Below, one piece after another: positions 9,346 to 18,710 of a stretch of DNA of 64,000 nucleotides; the stretch's first letter is position 1; each line of letters starts with the position of its first letter. Origin of the DNA: Pseudoxanthomonas sp. Root65 (GTDB lineage: Bacteria > Pseudomonadota > Gammaproteobacteria > Xanthomonadales > Xanthomonadaceae); the NCBI RefSeq assembly GCF_001427635.1, contig NZ_LMHA01000002.1, positions 62,001 through 126,000 on the forward strand. Direction: 5' to 3'. Made by a program: the position numbers and the translations under genes. The notes beneath the pieces are model-generated. The model had not been told where the DNA came from. It did no database searches and saw nothing but the letters and a program-made list of their open reading frames with translations.

Positions 9346-10815
9346 ATGTGCGGCATCGTCGGAATCGTCGGCAACCAGAATGTCGCCGGCCAGCTTTATG
9401 ACGGGCTGACCGTCCTCCAGCATCGCGGACAGGACGCCGCCGGCATCGCCACCGCCGACGGCACGCGCCTGCGCGTGCACAAGGACAACGGGCTGGTGCG
9501 GGACGTCTTCAGTCCCAAGGCCATGAGCGTGCTGGAAGGCCGCGTGGGCATCGCGCACTGCCGCTATCCGACCGCCGGCTCCGAGGGCATGGACGAGGCA
9601 CAGCCGTTCTACGTCAATTCGCCATACGGCATCGCGCTGGCGCACAACGGCAACCTGATCAATACCGAGTCGCTGCGCCAGGACGTGTTCGCGCAGGACC
9701 GCCGCAACATCAACACCGATTCGGACAGCGAAGTGCTGCTGAACGTATTCGCGCACGAGCTTGACCTGCAGCGCACGCTGAGCCCGGAGGCCGCCATCCG
9801 CGCCGTCGCCGGCGTGCATCGCCGGGTCAAGGGCGGCTATGCCGTGGTCAGCGTGGTGCTGGGCCTGGGCCTGGTGGCGTTCCGCGATCCGCACGGCATC
9901 CGTCCGCTGGTGCTGGGCAAGCGCGAGCACGGCGAGGGCACGGAATACATCATCGCGTCGGAGTCCGCCGCGCTCGACATCCTGGGTTTCGTGCGCATGC
10001 GCGACGTGCAGCCGGGCGAAGCGATCGTCATCACCGCGCGCGGCGAGCTGTTCAGCGAGATCGTCGCCGATGCGCCGCAGCACGCGCCGTGCATCTTCGA
10101 GTACGTGTACTTCGCCCGCCCGGACTCGATGATCGACAACGTGTCGGTGCACAAGGCACGCATGCGCATGGGCGTGAAGCTGGGCGAGAAGATCCTGCGC
10201 CTGCGTCCCGACCACGACATCGACACCATCATCCCCATCCCGGACACCTCGCGCGACGCCGCACTGGAAATCTCCAACGTGCTGGGCGTGAAGTACCGCG
10301 AGGGATTCATCAAGAACCGCTACGTCGGCCGCACGTTCATCATGCCGGGGCAGGGCGAGCGGGTGAAATCGGTGCGCCGCAAGCTCAACCCGATCAACCT
10401 GGAGTTCCGCAACCGCGTGGTGCTGCTGGTCGACGACTCCATCGTGCGCGGCACCACCTCCAAGCAGATCGTGCAGATGGCCCGCGATGCCGGTGCGCGC
10501 AAGGTCTACCTGGCCAGCGCCGCGCCGCCGGTGCGCCATCCCAACATCTACGGCATCGATATGCCGGCCGCCGACGAACTGGTGGCGCATGACCGCAGTG
10601 TCGAGGATATCGAGCACGAGCTGGGCTGCGACTGGCTGATCTACCAGGATCTCGAGGATCTGGAAGCCGCCGTGCGCGAGGGCAACCCGAACCTGACCGC
10701 CTTCGATTCGTCGTGCTTCGACGGCAAGTACGTCACCGGCATCGAGCCGGGCTACTTCGAGCGCATCGAGCAGGCGCGCTCCGACGAAGCCAAGCGCAAG
10801 CGCCGCGTCGGCTGA
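9346..10815 (+). CDS. purF: Amidophosphoribosyltransferase
   Basis: First committed step of purine synthesis: transfers ammonia from glutamine to PRPP, giving 5-phosphoribosylamine. It is 489 residues. The start MCGIVGIVG places the nucleophilic cysteine at residue 2 after Met removal, with no propeptide. The glutaminase half carries [16 protein letters not shown] and [11 protein letters not shown]; the PRTase half carries the PRPP loop [18 protein letters not shown]. No PurR-like operator was recognised in the short gap to cvpA, so it is probably expressed with cvpA. Confidence 0.97.
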   Translation: MCGIVGIVGNQNVAGQLYDGLTVLQHRGQDAAGIATADGTRLRVHKDNGLVRDVFSPKAMSVLEGRVGIAHCRYPTAGSEGMDEAQPFYVNSPYGIALAHNGNLINTESLRQDVFAQDRRNINTDSDSEVLLNVFAHELDLQRTLSPEAAIRAVAGVHRRVKGGYAVVSVVLGLGLVAFRDPHGIRPLVLGKREHGEGTEYIIASESAALDILGFVRMRDVQPGEAIVITARGELFSEIVADAPQHAPCIFEYVYFARPDSMIDNVSVHKARMRMGVKLGEKILRLRPDHDIDTIIPIPDTSRDAALEISNVLGVKYREGFIKNRYVGRTFIMPGQGERVKSVRRKLNPINLEFRNRVVLLVDDSIVRGTTSKQIVQMARDAGARKVYLASAAPPVRHPNIYGIDMPAADELVAHDRSVEDIEHELGCDWLIYQDLEDLEAAVREGNPNLTAFDSSCFDGKYVTGIEPGYFERIEQARSDEAKRKRRVG

Positions 10816-10831
10816 CGCGGCAGTTACGAGC

Positions 10832-11629
10832 ATGACCACGCTGTTCGAGGCCGCCCGCGTCTGCCTGGATGCGGCGGACGTCGATGCGAAGGTCGCGCTG
10901 ACGCAGCAGTACGCCCAGGCCTTCGCGCGCGGCGAACTCGCGATCCCCGAGGACGCACCCCCGCCGGAGCCCATCCGCATGCCGGGTCGTCCGCCGCAAC
11001 CGAGGCTGGTGCATCCGCGCGATCTGCCACGGCGCGGACTGGGCAGCGTGCAGGGCAGGGCTGCCTTCATCCATGCCATCGCGCACATCGAACTCAACGC
11101 CATCGACCTGGCCTGGGACGCGGCCTACCGTTTCCGTGGGCTACCGCACGACTTCTACGCGGACTGGGTAGGCGTGGCCCACGACGAGTCGCGCCATTTC
11201 GTACTGCTGCGCGACCGCCTGCGCGAGCTTGGCCATGACTACGGCGACTTCGATGCGCACAACGGCCTGTGGGAAATGACCGAGAAGACGGCCGACGACG
11301 GTCTGGCGCGGATGGCGCTGGTGCCGCGCGTGCTGGAGGCGCGCGGCCTGGACGTCACGCCGGGGATGATCGTCAAGCTGCGCGAACTCGGCGACGCGAC
11401 CACGGTGGCGATCCTCGACCTGATCCTGCGCGAAGAGGTCGCGCATGTCGCCGCCGGTTCGCGCTGGTACCGCTGGTACTGCACGCAGCGCGGCATCGAA
11501 CCACGCGCGCGTTTCCGCGAACTGCTGAAGGAATACGCCGGCGGTTACCTGCATGGGCCGTTCAACATCGAGGCGCGCCTGCTGGCGGGTTTCGATGAGG
11601 ATGAGCTGGCGGCGCTGGAAGCGCCATAA
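10832..11629 (+). CDS. DUF455 ferritin-like protein
   Basis: A 265-residue DUF455 protein, a ferritin-like four-helix-bundle family of unknown function. Candidate di-metal ligands are in AHIELNAIDLAWD, VAHDESRHF and ILREEVAHVAAG, the spaced Glu/His pattern of ferritin-like enzymes; some are thought to act on RNA, as in the MiaE-like clan. It starts 16 bases after purF and ends before a repeat hairpin that also faces lpxH, so it probably ends the folC-purF transcription unit. Confidence 0.85.
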   Translation: MTTLFEAARVCLDAADVDAKVALTQQYAQAFARGELAIPEDAPPPEPIRMPGRPPQPRLVHPRDLPRRGLGSVQGRAAFIHAIAHIELNAIDLAWDAAYRFRGLPHDFYADWVGVAHDESRHFVLLRDRLRELGHDYGDFDAHNGLWEMTEKTADDGLARMALVPRVLEARGLDVTPGMIVKLRELGDATTVAILDLILREEVAHVAAGSRWYRWYCTQRGIEPRARFRELLKEYAGGYLHGPFNIEARLLAGFDEDELAALEAP

Positions 11630-11650
11630 CGTCGATGGTGGGGCTGGTAC

Positions 11651-11711
11651 GGGAGCGACGTAAGTCGCGATGAACTGCCGCGGTGCCGTCATCGCGACTT
11701 ACGTCGCTCCC
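11651..11711. repeat. Palindromic repeat (REP-like), copy 1
   Basis: A 23-bp perfect inverted repeat, left arm starting GGGAGCGACGTAAGTCGCGA, around a 15-base centre. It lies between the convergent genes for DUF455 and lpxH. The same element recurs at 14577-14640 and 26591-26659. Each arm contains a smaller palindrome (GCGACGTAAGTCGC). It probably also acts as a transcription barrier for both genes. Confidence 0.9.
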
Positions 11712-11742
11712 CCCATGGGCAAGGCCTGTTCGGCGTCGCTTC

Positions 11743-12480
11743 TCAGAGCGAGTCCAGTGCCATCCCATCCGGCTCCACCCGCAGCACCGAACCTTGTTCG
11801 TACCAGTCGCCCAGCACGATGCGGCGGCAGGCGCGACCGTCGACGGTGAGGTCATGGATCGCCGGGCGGTGCGTGTGGCCATGGATCAGGGTGTCGATAC
11901 CGAACTGCGCCAGCGCCGCGTCCACTGCCGCCGGCGTCACGTCGGTGAGGGTTTCGAACTGCACCTTGTCGTTCTGCTTCATGCCGCCCTGGTGGGCCGC
12001 ACTGGCGGCACGCGCCTGCGCCGCGAACGCAAGTCGCGCGGCCAGCGGCTGCGACAGGAACTGCGCCTGCCAGGCCGGATTGCGGGTCTGCGCGCGGAAG
12101 GCCTGGTAGGCGGTGTCGCCGGTGCACAGCAGATCGCCATGCATCAGCAGCGCCGGCTTGCCGTATAGCGTGACGACGGCCGGGTCGGGCAGGATGCGCA
12201 TGCCGGCGCGCAGGGCGAAGGCATCGCCCAGGAGGAAATCCCGGTTGCCGCGGATGAAGAACACCGGCACGCCGGCATCGGCCACCTCGCGGATGCGGGC
12301 GGCGACGTAGGCGCCGGTGTCCGCGGGATCGTCGTCGCCGACCCAGGCCTCGAACAGGTCGCCGAGGATGTACAGCGCGTCGGCCGTGCGGGCTTCCCGC
12401 TGCATGAACGCGCCGAACAGCTCGGTCACGGCCGGGCGTTCGGCGTCCAGGTGCAGGTCGGAGATGAAGAGCGTGGTCAT
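11743..12480 (-). CDS. lpxH: UDP-2,3-diacylglucosamine diphosphatase
   Basis: Hydrolyses UDP-2,3-diacylglucosamine to lipid X and UMP in lipid A synthesis, peripherally at the inner membrane. It is 245 residues of the calcineurin-like metallophosphoesterase fold. Metal motifs: DLHL (Asp8, His10), GD (Asp41), GNRD (78-81), His in LLMHGD and GHTHRP near 195-200. Length and motifs match LpxH rather than LpxG or LpxI. It is transcribed away from gltX across a 169-base gap that contains an inverted repeat. Confidence 0.93.
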   Translation of the reverse strand: MTTLFISDLHLDAERPAVTELFGAFMQREARTADALYILGDLFEAWVGDDDPADTGAYVAARIREVADAGVPVFFIRGNRDFLLGDAFALRAGMRILPDPAVVTLYGKPALLMHGDLLCTGDTAYQAFRAQTRNPAWQAQFLSQPLAARLAFAAQARAASAAHQGGMKQNDKVQFETLTDVTPAAVDAALAQFGIDTLIHGHTHRPAIHDLTVDGRACRRIVLGDWYEQGSVLRVEPDGMALDSL

Positions 12481-12493
12481 GGGCGGATTCTAA

Positions 12494-12598
12494 GCCCTGC
12501 CCTTCAAGGGGAGGGCTGGGTGGGGATGGTGTCGGTGTGATCGTTCACGAGACGCAACGCCATCCCCACCCAGCCTTCCCCTTGAAGGGGAAGGGGGA
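12494..12598. repeat. Inverted pair of the folC-type repeat module
   Basis: Two head-to-head copies of a module of about 40 bp (CCCTTCAAGGGGAGGGCTGG ... and its reverse complement) separated by about 25 bases, in the divergent lpxH/gltX region. Each arm has the self-complementary core CCCTTCAAGGGG. The right arm (12551-12594) is the near-identical relative of the second half of the insert in folC. Confidence 0.85.
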
Positions 12599-12649
12599 AA
12601 TGCGTCGCGCGCAGGGTAAAATTGCGGGATTCCGCATGTGAGCTTCTCC

Positions 12650-14056
12650 ATGACCTGCCGTACTCGCTTCGCTCCCAGTCCCACCGGCTATCTGCACATC
12701 GGCGGCGCCCGCACGGCGCTGTACTGCTGGCTGGAAGCGCGCCATCGCGGCGGCGATTTCATCCTGCGCATCGAGGACACCGACCGCGAGCGCAGCACGC
12801 AGGCGGCCATCGACGCCATCCTCGATGCCATGGCCTGGCTGGGCCTGGACTACGACGAAGGCCCGATCTACCAGACCCATCGCGTCGACCGCTACCGCGA
12901 GGTCGCCGAGCAGCTCGTCGCCGCCGGCAAGGCCTACTACGCCTACGAGACGCGCGAGGAGCTCGATGCCATGCGCGAAGCCGCCATGGCGAAGCAGGAG
13001 AAGCCGCGCTACAACGGCGCCGCGCGCGAGCAGAACCTGCCGCACCGCGACGATCCGAACCGGGTCATCCGCTTCAAGAATCCGCTCGACGGCGTGGTGG
13101 CCTTCGACGACCTGATCAAGGGCCGCATCGAGATCGCCAACAGCGAACTCGACGACATGGTGATCTTCCGCCCCGATGGCTACCCGACCTACAACTTCGC
13201 CGTGGTCGTCGACGACTGGGACATGGGCATCACCGAGGTGATCCGCGGCGACGACCACATCAACAACACGCCGCGCCAGATCAACATCTACGAAGCGCTA
13301 GGCGCGCCGGTGCCGAAGTTCGCGCACATGCCGATGATCCTGGACGAGGAGGGCGCCAAGTTGTCCAAGCGCACCGGCGCGGCCGATGTGATGCAGTACA
13401 AGGACGCCGGCTACCTGCCGCATGCGCTGATCAACTACCTGGCGCGCCTCGGTTGGTCGCATGGCGACCAGGAACTGTTCTCGCGACAGGAACTGATCGA
13501 CCTGTTCGACGTGAAGGACGTGAACTCCAAGGCAGCGCGCCTGGACATGGCCAAGCTGGGCTGGGTCAACCAGCATTACCTCAAGACCGATGCGCCGACG
13601 GACATCGCCCCGCACCTGGTCTACCAGTTGGAAAGGCTGGGCGTCGATCTCGCCGCAGGTCCTGCGCCGGCCGATGTGGTGGTCGCGCTGCGTGACCGCG
13701 TGCAGACGCTGAAGGACATGGCCGAGAAGGCGGTGGTCTGGTACCAGCCGCTGACGACCTACGACGATGCGGCCGTGGCCAAGCATCTGGTCGCGGCGGC
13801 CCAGGCCCCGCTGGCGAAAGCTCGCGAGTCTCTGGCGGCGCTGGCGGAATGGAGTGCCGAAAGCGTATCGACGGCGCTGCACGAGGCCGCCGCGGCGCTG
13901 GAACTGGGCATGGGCAAGGTGGCGCAGCCGCTGCGCGTGGCCATCACCGGCACGCAGGTCAGCCCCGATATTTCGCAGACCGTCTACCTGGCCGGTCGTG
14001 ACGAAGCCTTGAAACGCATCGATGCCGCACTCATCAAGAGTAGTACGACCGCCTGA
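12650..14056 (+). CDS. gltX: Glutamyl-tRNA synthetase
   Basis: Charges tRNA-Glu with glutamate in the cytosol. It is 468 residues. The class I signature HIGG is at 16-19 in [19 protein letters not shown], and the KMSKS-like KLSKR lies near residue 240 with [13 protein letters not shown]. The chosen ATG gives the normal N-terminus [10 protein letters not shown]; a GTG four codons upstream is a less likely start. It diverges from lpxH and is followed after 14 bases by zur. Confidence 0.97.
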   Translation: MTCRTRFAPSPTGYLHIGGARTALYCWLEARHRGGDFILRIEDTDRERSTQAAIDAILDAMAWLGLDYDEGPIYQTHRVDRYREVAEQLVAAGKAYYAYETREELDAMREAAMAKQEKPRYNGAAREQNLPHRDDPNRVIRFKNPLDGVVAFDDLIKGRIEIANSELDDMVIFRPDGYPTYNFAVVVDDWDMGITEVIRGDDHINNTPRQINIYEALGAPVPKFAHMPMILDEEGAKLSKRTGAADVMQYKDAGYLPHALINYLARLGWSHGDQELFSRQELIDLFDVKDVNSKAARLDMAKLGWVNQHYLKTDAPTDIAPHLVYQLERLGVDLAAGPAPADVVVALRDRVQTLKDMAEKAVVWYQPLTTYDDAAVAKHLVAAAQAPLAKARESLAALAEWSAESVSTALHEAAAALELGMGKVAQPLRVAITGTQVSPDISQTVYLAGRDEALKRIDAALIKSSTTA

Positions 14057-14070
14057 TTCCGGATCGCCCC

Positions 14071-14559
14071 ATGTCGAACGCCCACGCCTGCACCGACCCG
14101 CACCATCACGTCCACGACGCGCAGGCGTTCGTCGCGGCGGTGGAACATGCGTGCCAGGAGCGCGGTCTGCGGCTGACGCCGATCCGCGCGCGCGTGCTGC
14201 AGCTGATCGCCGAAGCCGGCAAGCCGGTGAAGGCCTACGAACTGCTGGAATGGGTACGCGCCACCAAGGGCGTCGGCGCCGATGCGCCGCCGACGGTGTA
14301 CCGGGCGCTCGACTTCCTGATGGCCAACGGCTTCGTGCACAAACTCGAATCGGTCAACGCCTTCGTCGCCTGCCACCATCCCAATAGCGCCCAGCACTCG
14401 GTGCCGTTCCTCATCTGCGACCGCTGCCACAGCGCGGTGGAGCTGGAGGATCGCGACGTGGTCGCCGCACTCGATGCACGCGCCAAGGCGCTCGGCTTCC
14501 AGCCGCAGGCGCAGACGCTGGAAGTGCATGGACTGTGCGCGCGCTGCGCGGCGGCGTGA
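14071..14559 (+). CDS. zur: Zinc uptake regulator, Fur family
   Basis: A 162-residue Fur-family repressor. The winged helix is about residues 36-90 (RLTPIRARVLQLI ... PPTVYRALDFLMANGFVHKLES). Structural zinc cysteines Cys116/Cys119 (CDRC) and Cys156/Cys159 (CARC) and the regulatory-site residues Cys101 and His102-103 are present. The AFVACHH segment and the His-rich N-terminus favour Zur over Fur. Its likely targets are close by: a Zur-box-like sequence lies between the zinc-type TonB receptor and the merC-like gene near 18.66 kb. It lies 14 bases after gltX and is probably read with it. Confidence 0.88.
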   Translation: MSNAHACTDPHHHVHDAQAFVAAVEHACQERGLRLTPIRARVLQLIAEAGKPVKAYELLEWVRATKGVGADAPPTVYRALDFLMANGFVHKLESVNAFVACHHPNSAQHSVPFLICDRCHSAVELEDRDVVAALDARAKALGFQPQAQTLEVHGLCARCAAA

Positions 14560-14576
14560 GGAGTGGCGAATTGAAT

Positions 14577-14640
14577 GTGGGAGCGACGTAAGTCGCGATG
14601 ACGGGCCGCGGTGGCCCATCGCGACTTACGTCGCTCCCAC
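14577..14640. repeat. Palindromic repeat (REP-like), copy 2
   Basis: A 24-bp perfect inverted repeat (left arm starting GTGGGAGCGACGTAAGTCGC) with a 16-base centre, between the convergent zur and MFS genes. It is the same family as 11651-11711 and 26591-26659. Confidence 0.9.
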
Positions 14641-14651
14641 GAAGTCTCGCA

Positions 14652-15887
14652 TTACGCTGCCGCAGGCAGCGCCTTTGGCGAAGACTCTCTGATCGGCAGG
14701 TTGGCCAGTGCGGCAATCAGCGCCAATGCCATGTCGGCGTACCACATCCATGTGTAGTCGCCGAAGCGCTCCAGTGCCAGTCCACCGAGCCAGGCGCCGA
14801 AGAAGCCGCCGATCTGGTGCGACAGCAGGGTCAGTCCGAACAGCGTGCCCAGGTAACGCGGGCCGAACAGCTTGCCGACCAGGCCGGCGGTTGGCGGCAC
14901 CGTCGCCAGCCAGGTGAAGCCGAGCGCGGCGGCGAACACGTAGAACGTCAAGGGCGTCGGCGGCGCCATCAGGTACAGCGCGATCATCACCGCGCGGCTG
15001 GCGTACATCGCCGCCAGGATCCACTTCATCCGCATCCGCTGTCCCAGCGCGCCGGCGACCAGACTGCCCGCCACGTTGAACAGGCCGATCAGCGCGATCG
15101 ATGCCGCGGACACGCTGGGCGACAGGCCGCACAGCGCGATCTCGCCCGGCAGGTGCGTCACCAGGAAGGCGATGTGCACGCCGCAGGTGAAGAAGCCCAC
15201 ATGCAGCATCCAGTAGCTGCGGTCGCGCAGAGCGACGGCGATCTGCTGCTTCAGGGTGATATCGCCGATGGCGGTCGCCGTGGTCGCGGTGGCGTCTGCC
15301 GCTTTCTTCCTGCGCAACGGGAAAGCCAGCGGAATGGCCAGCAGCGAGGCGACCGCCAGCGTGTACATCGCGCTGGCCCAGCCCGCGAACGCGATGACGG
15401 CCTGCACCAGCGGCGCGAACACGAACTGTCCCAGCGATCCGCCCGCGTTGATGAAGCCGGCCGCGAACGAGCGCTTTTCCGGTGCAAGCTGTTGTGCGGT
15501 GGCGCCGATCAGGATGGAGAAGCTGCCGGCGCCCGCACCGGCCGCCGTCAACAGCCCCAGCGTGAACATCAGGCCCCACGGCGAGGTCAGGTGCGGGGTC
15601 AGCGCCAGGCCCAGCGACAGCAGCAACGCGCCGAGCACGAGCACGCCGGTGGAACCACGCTTGTCGGCGATGGCGCCGAATACCGGCTGCACCGCACCCC
15701 AGGTGAACTGGCCGATCGCCAGCGCGAAACTGATCGCGGCGATGCCGATGCCGGTGTCACGGTGGATCGGCGCAACGAACAGGCCGGTGGTCTGGCGCGC
15801 GCCCATGGTGATCATCAACGTCGCTGCTGCTGCGATCAGCAGGCCCCAGTGCATGCGCGGCGCGGAACCCGAGGCGGTGGCGCTCAT
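14652..15887 (-). CDS. MFS transporter
   Basis: A 411-residue major-facilitator protein with 12 predicted membrane helices. Early it has MGARQTTGLFVAPIHRDTG and the helix 2-3 loop GAIADKRGSTGVLV, resembling the oxalate/formate and monocarboxylate-like branch; the substrate is unknown. The start chosen overlaps the marR stop by four bases (ATGA), so expression is translationally coupled to the regulator. The frame is open further upstream, but that part lies inside marR. A drug or small-acid exporter controlled by the adjacent MarR protein is the simplest reading. Confidence 0.85.
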   Translation of the reverse strand: MSATASGSAPRMHWGLLIAAAATLMITMGARQTTGLFVAPIHRDTGIGIAAISFALAIGQFTWGAVQPVFGAIADKRGSTGVLVLGALLLSLGLALTPHLTSPWGLMFTLGLLTAAGAGAGSFSILIGATAQQLAPEKRSFAAGFINAGGSLGQFVFAPLVQAVIAFAGWASAMYTLAVASLLAIPLAFPLRRKKAADATATTATAIGDITLKQQIAVALRDRSYWMLHVGFFTCGVHIAFLVTHLPGEIALCGLSPSVSAASIALIGLFNVAGSLVAGALGQRMRMKWILAAMYASRAVMIALYLMAPPTPLTFYVFAAALGFTWLATVPPTAGLVGKLFGPRYLGTLFGLTLLSHQIGGFFGAWLGGLALERFGDYTWMWYADMALALIAALANLPIRESSPKALPAAA

Positions 15888-16339
15888 GCGGCTTCTCCCA
15901 GGTGTTGCCGCAGCAGATCGTCGAGATGATCCAGATCGCGGTGCAGGCGCTGGATGCCCGCTTGGCCCAGCATTGCATCGAGGGTCGCCTGCGCGCGCTG
16001 CCAGCACGGTTTCGCGGCGGCCAAGCGGTCGCGACCGGGCGGCGTGAGGCCGATCATGCGCCGACGCGCGTCGCGGCCACGGACGGTTTCCAGCAGGCCC
16101 GCGTCCACCAGCGGCGACAGATTGCGGGTGAGCGTAGTGCGGTCCATGCCCAGTTCGTCGGCCAGTTCGCCCAGCACGCGCAGTTCGCGCTCGCTGCGGC
16201 GCAGGATCGAGTACTGGTTGAGGCTCAGTCCCACGGCCGCGAGTTCGTGGTCGTATACCTGCGTCACCCGACGGCTGGCGCGCCTGAGGCGGAAGCAGGT
16301 GCACAGACTGGGCCTGGCGGTGGAAGAGGAAGGCGTCAT
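15884..16339 (-). CDS. MarR-family transcriptional regulator
   Basis: A 151-residue regulator from MTPSSS. Winged-helix DNA-binding region: LSLNQYSILRR ... ELADELGMDRTTLTRNLSPLVDAGLLETVRGRDARRR. It is the first gene of a two-gene unit with the MFS transporter. The promoter upstream holds a perfect palindrome (16368-16389) over TTGACA-type promoter elements, which suggests autorepression relieved by a ligand. An in-frame start 25 codons upstream would run through that palindrome and was rejected. Confidence 0.88.
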   Translation of the reverse strand: MTPSSSTARPSLCTCFRLRRASRRVTQVYDHELAAVGLSLNQYSILRRSERELRVLGELADELGMDRTTLTRNLSPLVDAGLLETVRGRDARRRMIGLTPPGRDRLAAAKPCWQRAQATLDAMLGQAGIQRLHRDLDHLDDLLRQHLGEAA

Positions 16340-16367
16340 CGCGCGCGCCGCAAAGGAAATACGGTTA

Positions 16368-16389
16368 ATTATGTGTATATGCACATAAT
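16368..16389. promoter_or_regulatory. MarR operator palindrome
   Basis: Arms ATTATGTG and CACATAAT, perfectly complementary, around a 6-base centre TATATG, about 30 bases upstream of the marR start. On the minus strand a TTGACA (16393-16398) precedes it by the right distance for a sigma-70 promoter whose -10 region lies within the palindrome. This AT-rich island stands out in GC-rich surroundings. Confidence 0.75.
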
Positions 16390-16452
16390 GGCTGTCAAGA
16401 AGGGCGGCTGCCATGCCGGCCAGCCGCCCGGGGGAGGAACGTCAGTGCCGGA

Positions 16453-18636
16453 TCAGAAGTAGGCGCGGATGCCGAACGCCACGCCCCGTCCGGGCAGCGG
16501 CGCGTAGTCGCGCAGCAGCGAGGTGTGCGGGCGCGCTTCCTCGTCGGTCAGGTTGCTGCCGTCCAGGAACACCTCCCAGCTCGACGCCGGACGATCCCAG
16601 CGATAGGCCAGGTGCGCATCGACCAGCGTGTAGCCGTCGCTCGACTCCTCGTTCTGCGCCACGTCGTCCTGCTTGCTGTAGCGCACCGCGCCCAGCGAGG
16701 CGCGCCAGCCGCCCAGCGACCAGCCCAAGTCCGCGCCCACGCGCATCGGCGAGATGCGCGGCAGGTAGCCGCCCTGCGCGATCTCCACTTCGTAGCCGTG
16801 GGTGTGGTCGCCGTGCGGTACCTCGAACGCGACCGTCCGCATGCCGTCGCCATCGAGCTCCGCGCGCACGTAGTCGCCATACACGCGCAGGTCCCATGCG
16901 CCGGCGGCGGTGTCGGCAAGCTGGATCTTCGCTTCGGCCTCGGCGCCGGTGAAGGTGGCGTCGTCCTGCGTCCAAAGGCGCACCGGATAACCCTCTTCTT
17001 CCACGCCGGTATCGGTGAGGTAGATGAAGTCCTTGAACTTGGTCTGGTACACGGCAAGCTTCAGGTCCACGCGGTCGGTATGCCAGTGCGCGCCGATCTC
17101 CGCACGCACGCCCTTCTCGGTGTCGAGCGTGGTGTCGCCGATCTCGATGGATTGGGTCGCCACGTGCGTGCCGCCGGCGAACAGTTCCTCGTTGGTCGGC
17201 GCGCGCTCGGAGCGGTCCAGGCCGAAACGCAGGTCGAAGCCGTCGCTCAGGCGCCAGATGGCCGCCGCCGACAGGTTGATCGCATCGAAATCGGTGGACG
17301 CGCGATCCTCGGGCTTCAGCTTGACCTGGTCATAGCGCCCGCCCAGCTCCAGCTTCCACGGGCCGAAGTCCTTCTGCTGCAGCACGAACAGGCCCTGCGT
17401 GTCGGTGACGGTGGAGGGCACGAAGGCTTCTTCGCCGACGGCGGTGAAGTCGGTGCTGCCGAACTGCAGGCCGAACGCGCCGCGCCAGCCGTTCCAGGTC
17501 TTCTGCACCGCTTCCAGGCGTGCGTCGTAGCCCTCGTTGGTGAAGCGCGTGCCGACCTCGTCGCCTTCCAGTTCGAGGTGCTCGTAATCGTTCCAGGCGG
17601 CGCGCAGATTGATGCTTTCCAGGAAGGAGACCGGGTTGTACACGCCCGCCTTCATGTCCAGGCGGTTCTGCACCATGTCGATGCGCACGGGACCTTCCTC
17701 GTGCGCTTCGTGGTCGTGGTCTTCTTCGCCGTCGTGGTCGTGATCGTGGTCTTCCTCGCCATGCTCATGCGCGCCGGCGGGAATGCCGTAGTTGCTGCGG
17801 TAGGTGCTGGCGGCCAGGCCGAAGTAACCGCGGTCGCCGAGATACGTCGCGCCAACGGCGCCGGCACGCGTCTTCACCGAACTGTTGGGCAGGGTGCCCT
17901 CGGGCTGCGGTTCCTCCTCGTGTTCTTCGCCTTCCTCGTGGTCGTGCAGGATGGCGACGCCGGGGATGTCGTAGTCGTCGGTGTCGCGCACCAGGCCGTC
18001 GACATGCAGCACCCAGTTCCCGTTCACGCCATCGAGGCGGAACATGCCGGTGCGCTCGTCGTTGACCGTGTTGCCGCGCACTTCCGCGCGCCCGCTCAGC
18101 GGCTGGTCGGGAATGGACTCGGCCAGACGCCCGTCCACCACGTTGACCGCGCCGCCGATGGCGCCGCTGCCGAACAGCAGCGTCGCCGGGCCCTTCAGCA
18201 CTTCGATCTGGTCGGCGAGGAAGGGTTCGATGCTGACCGCATGGTCGGCGCTGACGGTGGAGGCGTCCATCGAACCAAGGCCGCCGGAGAGCACCTGCAC
18301 GCGCGGGCCTTCCTGGCCACGGATGATCGGGCGGCCCACGCCGGTCCCGAAGTAGGTGGTCTGCACGCCTGGCAGCTTGGCGACGGTCTCGCCCAGGGTG
18401 CCGGCCTTGGCCTTGTCCAGGTCTTCGCCGTACAGCACGTCCACCGGGGTCGCCACGGATTCGGCGTTGCCCTTCAAGGGCGAGGCGGTGACCACGACGG
18501 CGTCGAGGTCCTTGGCTTTCACTTCGCCGTCGGTCTGGGCGAAGGCGGCAGGCGAGGCGAGCGCCAGGGCGAGTGCGGTGGCGAGCAGGCGGGGGGCGGG
18601 GCGACGGGGGGATGGCATGGGGCTGCGGTCACTCAT
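16453..18636 (-). CDS. TonB-dependent receptor, probable zinc receptor (ZnuD-like)
   Basis: A 727-residue outer-membrane receptor with signal peptide, plug domain (LDAVVVTASPLKGN ... GVGRPIIRGQEGPRVQVLSGG) and beta-barrel ending in an aromatic residue (IRAYF). Two plug/loop regions are exceptionally rich in His, Asp and Glu: near residues 225-245 (HDHEEGEEHEEE) and 277-305 (HEHGEEDHDHDHDGEEDHDH). Such loops are the hallmark of zinc receptors of the ZnuD type. A Zur-box-like sequence lies immediately upstream and zur is nearby. The annotated start is MSDRSP; Met7 is an equally plausible start that gives a more compact signal peptide. Confidence 0.88.
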   Translation of the reverse strand: MSDRSPMPSPRRPAPRLLATALALALASPAAFAQTDGEVKAKDLDAVVVTASPLKGNAESVATPVDVLYGEDLDKAKAGTLGETVAKLPGVQTTYFGTGVGRPIIRGQEGPRVQVLSGGLGSMDASTVSADHAVSIEPFLADQIEVLKGPATLLFGSGAIGGAVNVVDGRLAESIPDQPLSGRAEVRGNTVNDERTGMFRLDGVNGNWVLHVDGLVRDTDDYDIPGVAILHDHEEGEEHEEEPQPEGTLPNSSVKTRAGAVGATYLGDRGYFGLAASTYRSNYGIPAGAHEHGEEDHDHDHDGEEDHDHEAHEEGPVRIDMVQNRLDMKAGVYNPVSFLESINLRAAWNDYEHLELEGDEVGTRFTNEGYDARLEAVQKTWNGWRGAFGLQFGSTDFTAVGEEAFVPSTVTDTQGLFVLQQKDFGPWKLELGGRYDQVKLKPEDRASTDFDAINLSAAAIWRLSDGFDLRFGLDRSERAPTNEELFAGGTHVATQSIEIGDTTLDTEKGVRAEIGAHWHTDRVDLKLAVYQTKFKDFIYLTDTGVEEEGYPVRLWTQDDATFTGAEAEAKIQLADTAAGAWDLRVYGDYVRAELDGDGMRTVAFEVPHGDHTHGYEVEIAQGGYLPRISPMRVGADLGWSLGGWRASLGAVRYSKQDDVAQNEESSDGYTLVDAHLAYRWDRPASSWEVFLDGSNLTDEEARPHTSLLRDYAPLPGRGVAFGIRAYF

Positions 18637-18654
18637 GGGGAGATAACGAATGAT

Positions 18655-18667
18655 GTTATATTATACC
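18655..18667. promoter_or_regulatory. Probable Zur box
   Basis: GTTATATTATACC matches 12 of 13 positions of the gammaproteobacterial Zur core GTTATANTATAAC as I know it. It sits in the 74-base divergent region between the zinc-type TonB receptor and the MerC-like gene. The region is strikingly AT-rich against its surroundings. Zinc-bound Zur would repress both genes. Confidence 0.7.
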
Positions 18668-18710
18668 AACAGTGACAATATAACCCTCCCGGAAGTCATA
18701 CTTGGCCCCC

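Noticed and set aside
17690..17960. CAT/GTG-rich stretch that looks like a simple repeat
   Set aside because: It is the coding sequence for the His/Asp/Glu loops of the TonB receptor and has no independent repeat structure.
16525..18675. 716-codon plus-strand reading over the zinc-type TonB receptor
   Set aside because: Antisense shadow of the receptor, low-complexity and without domain features.
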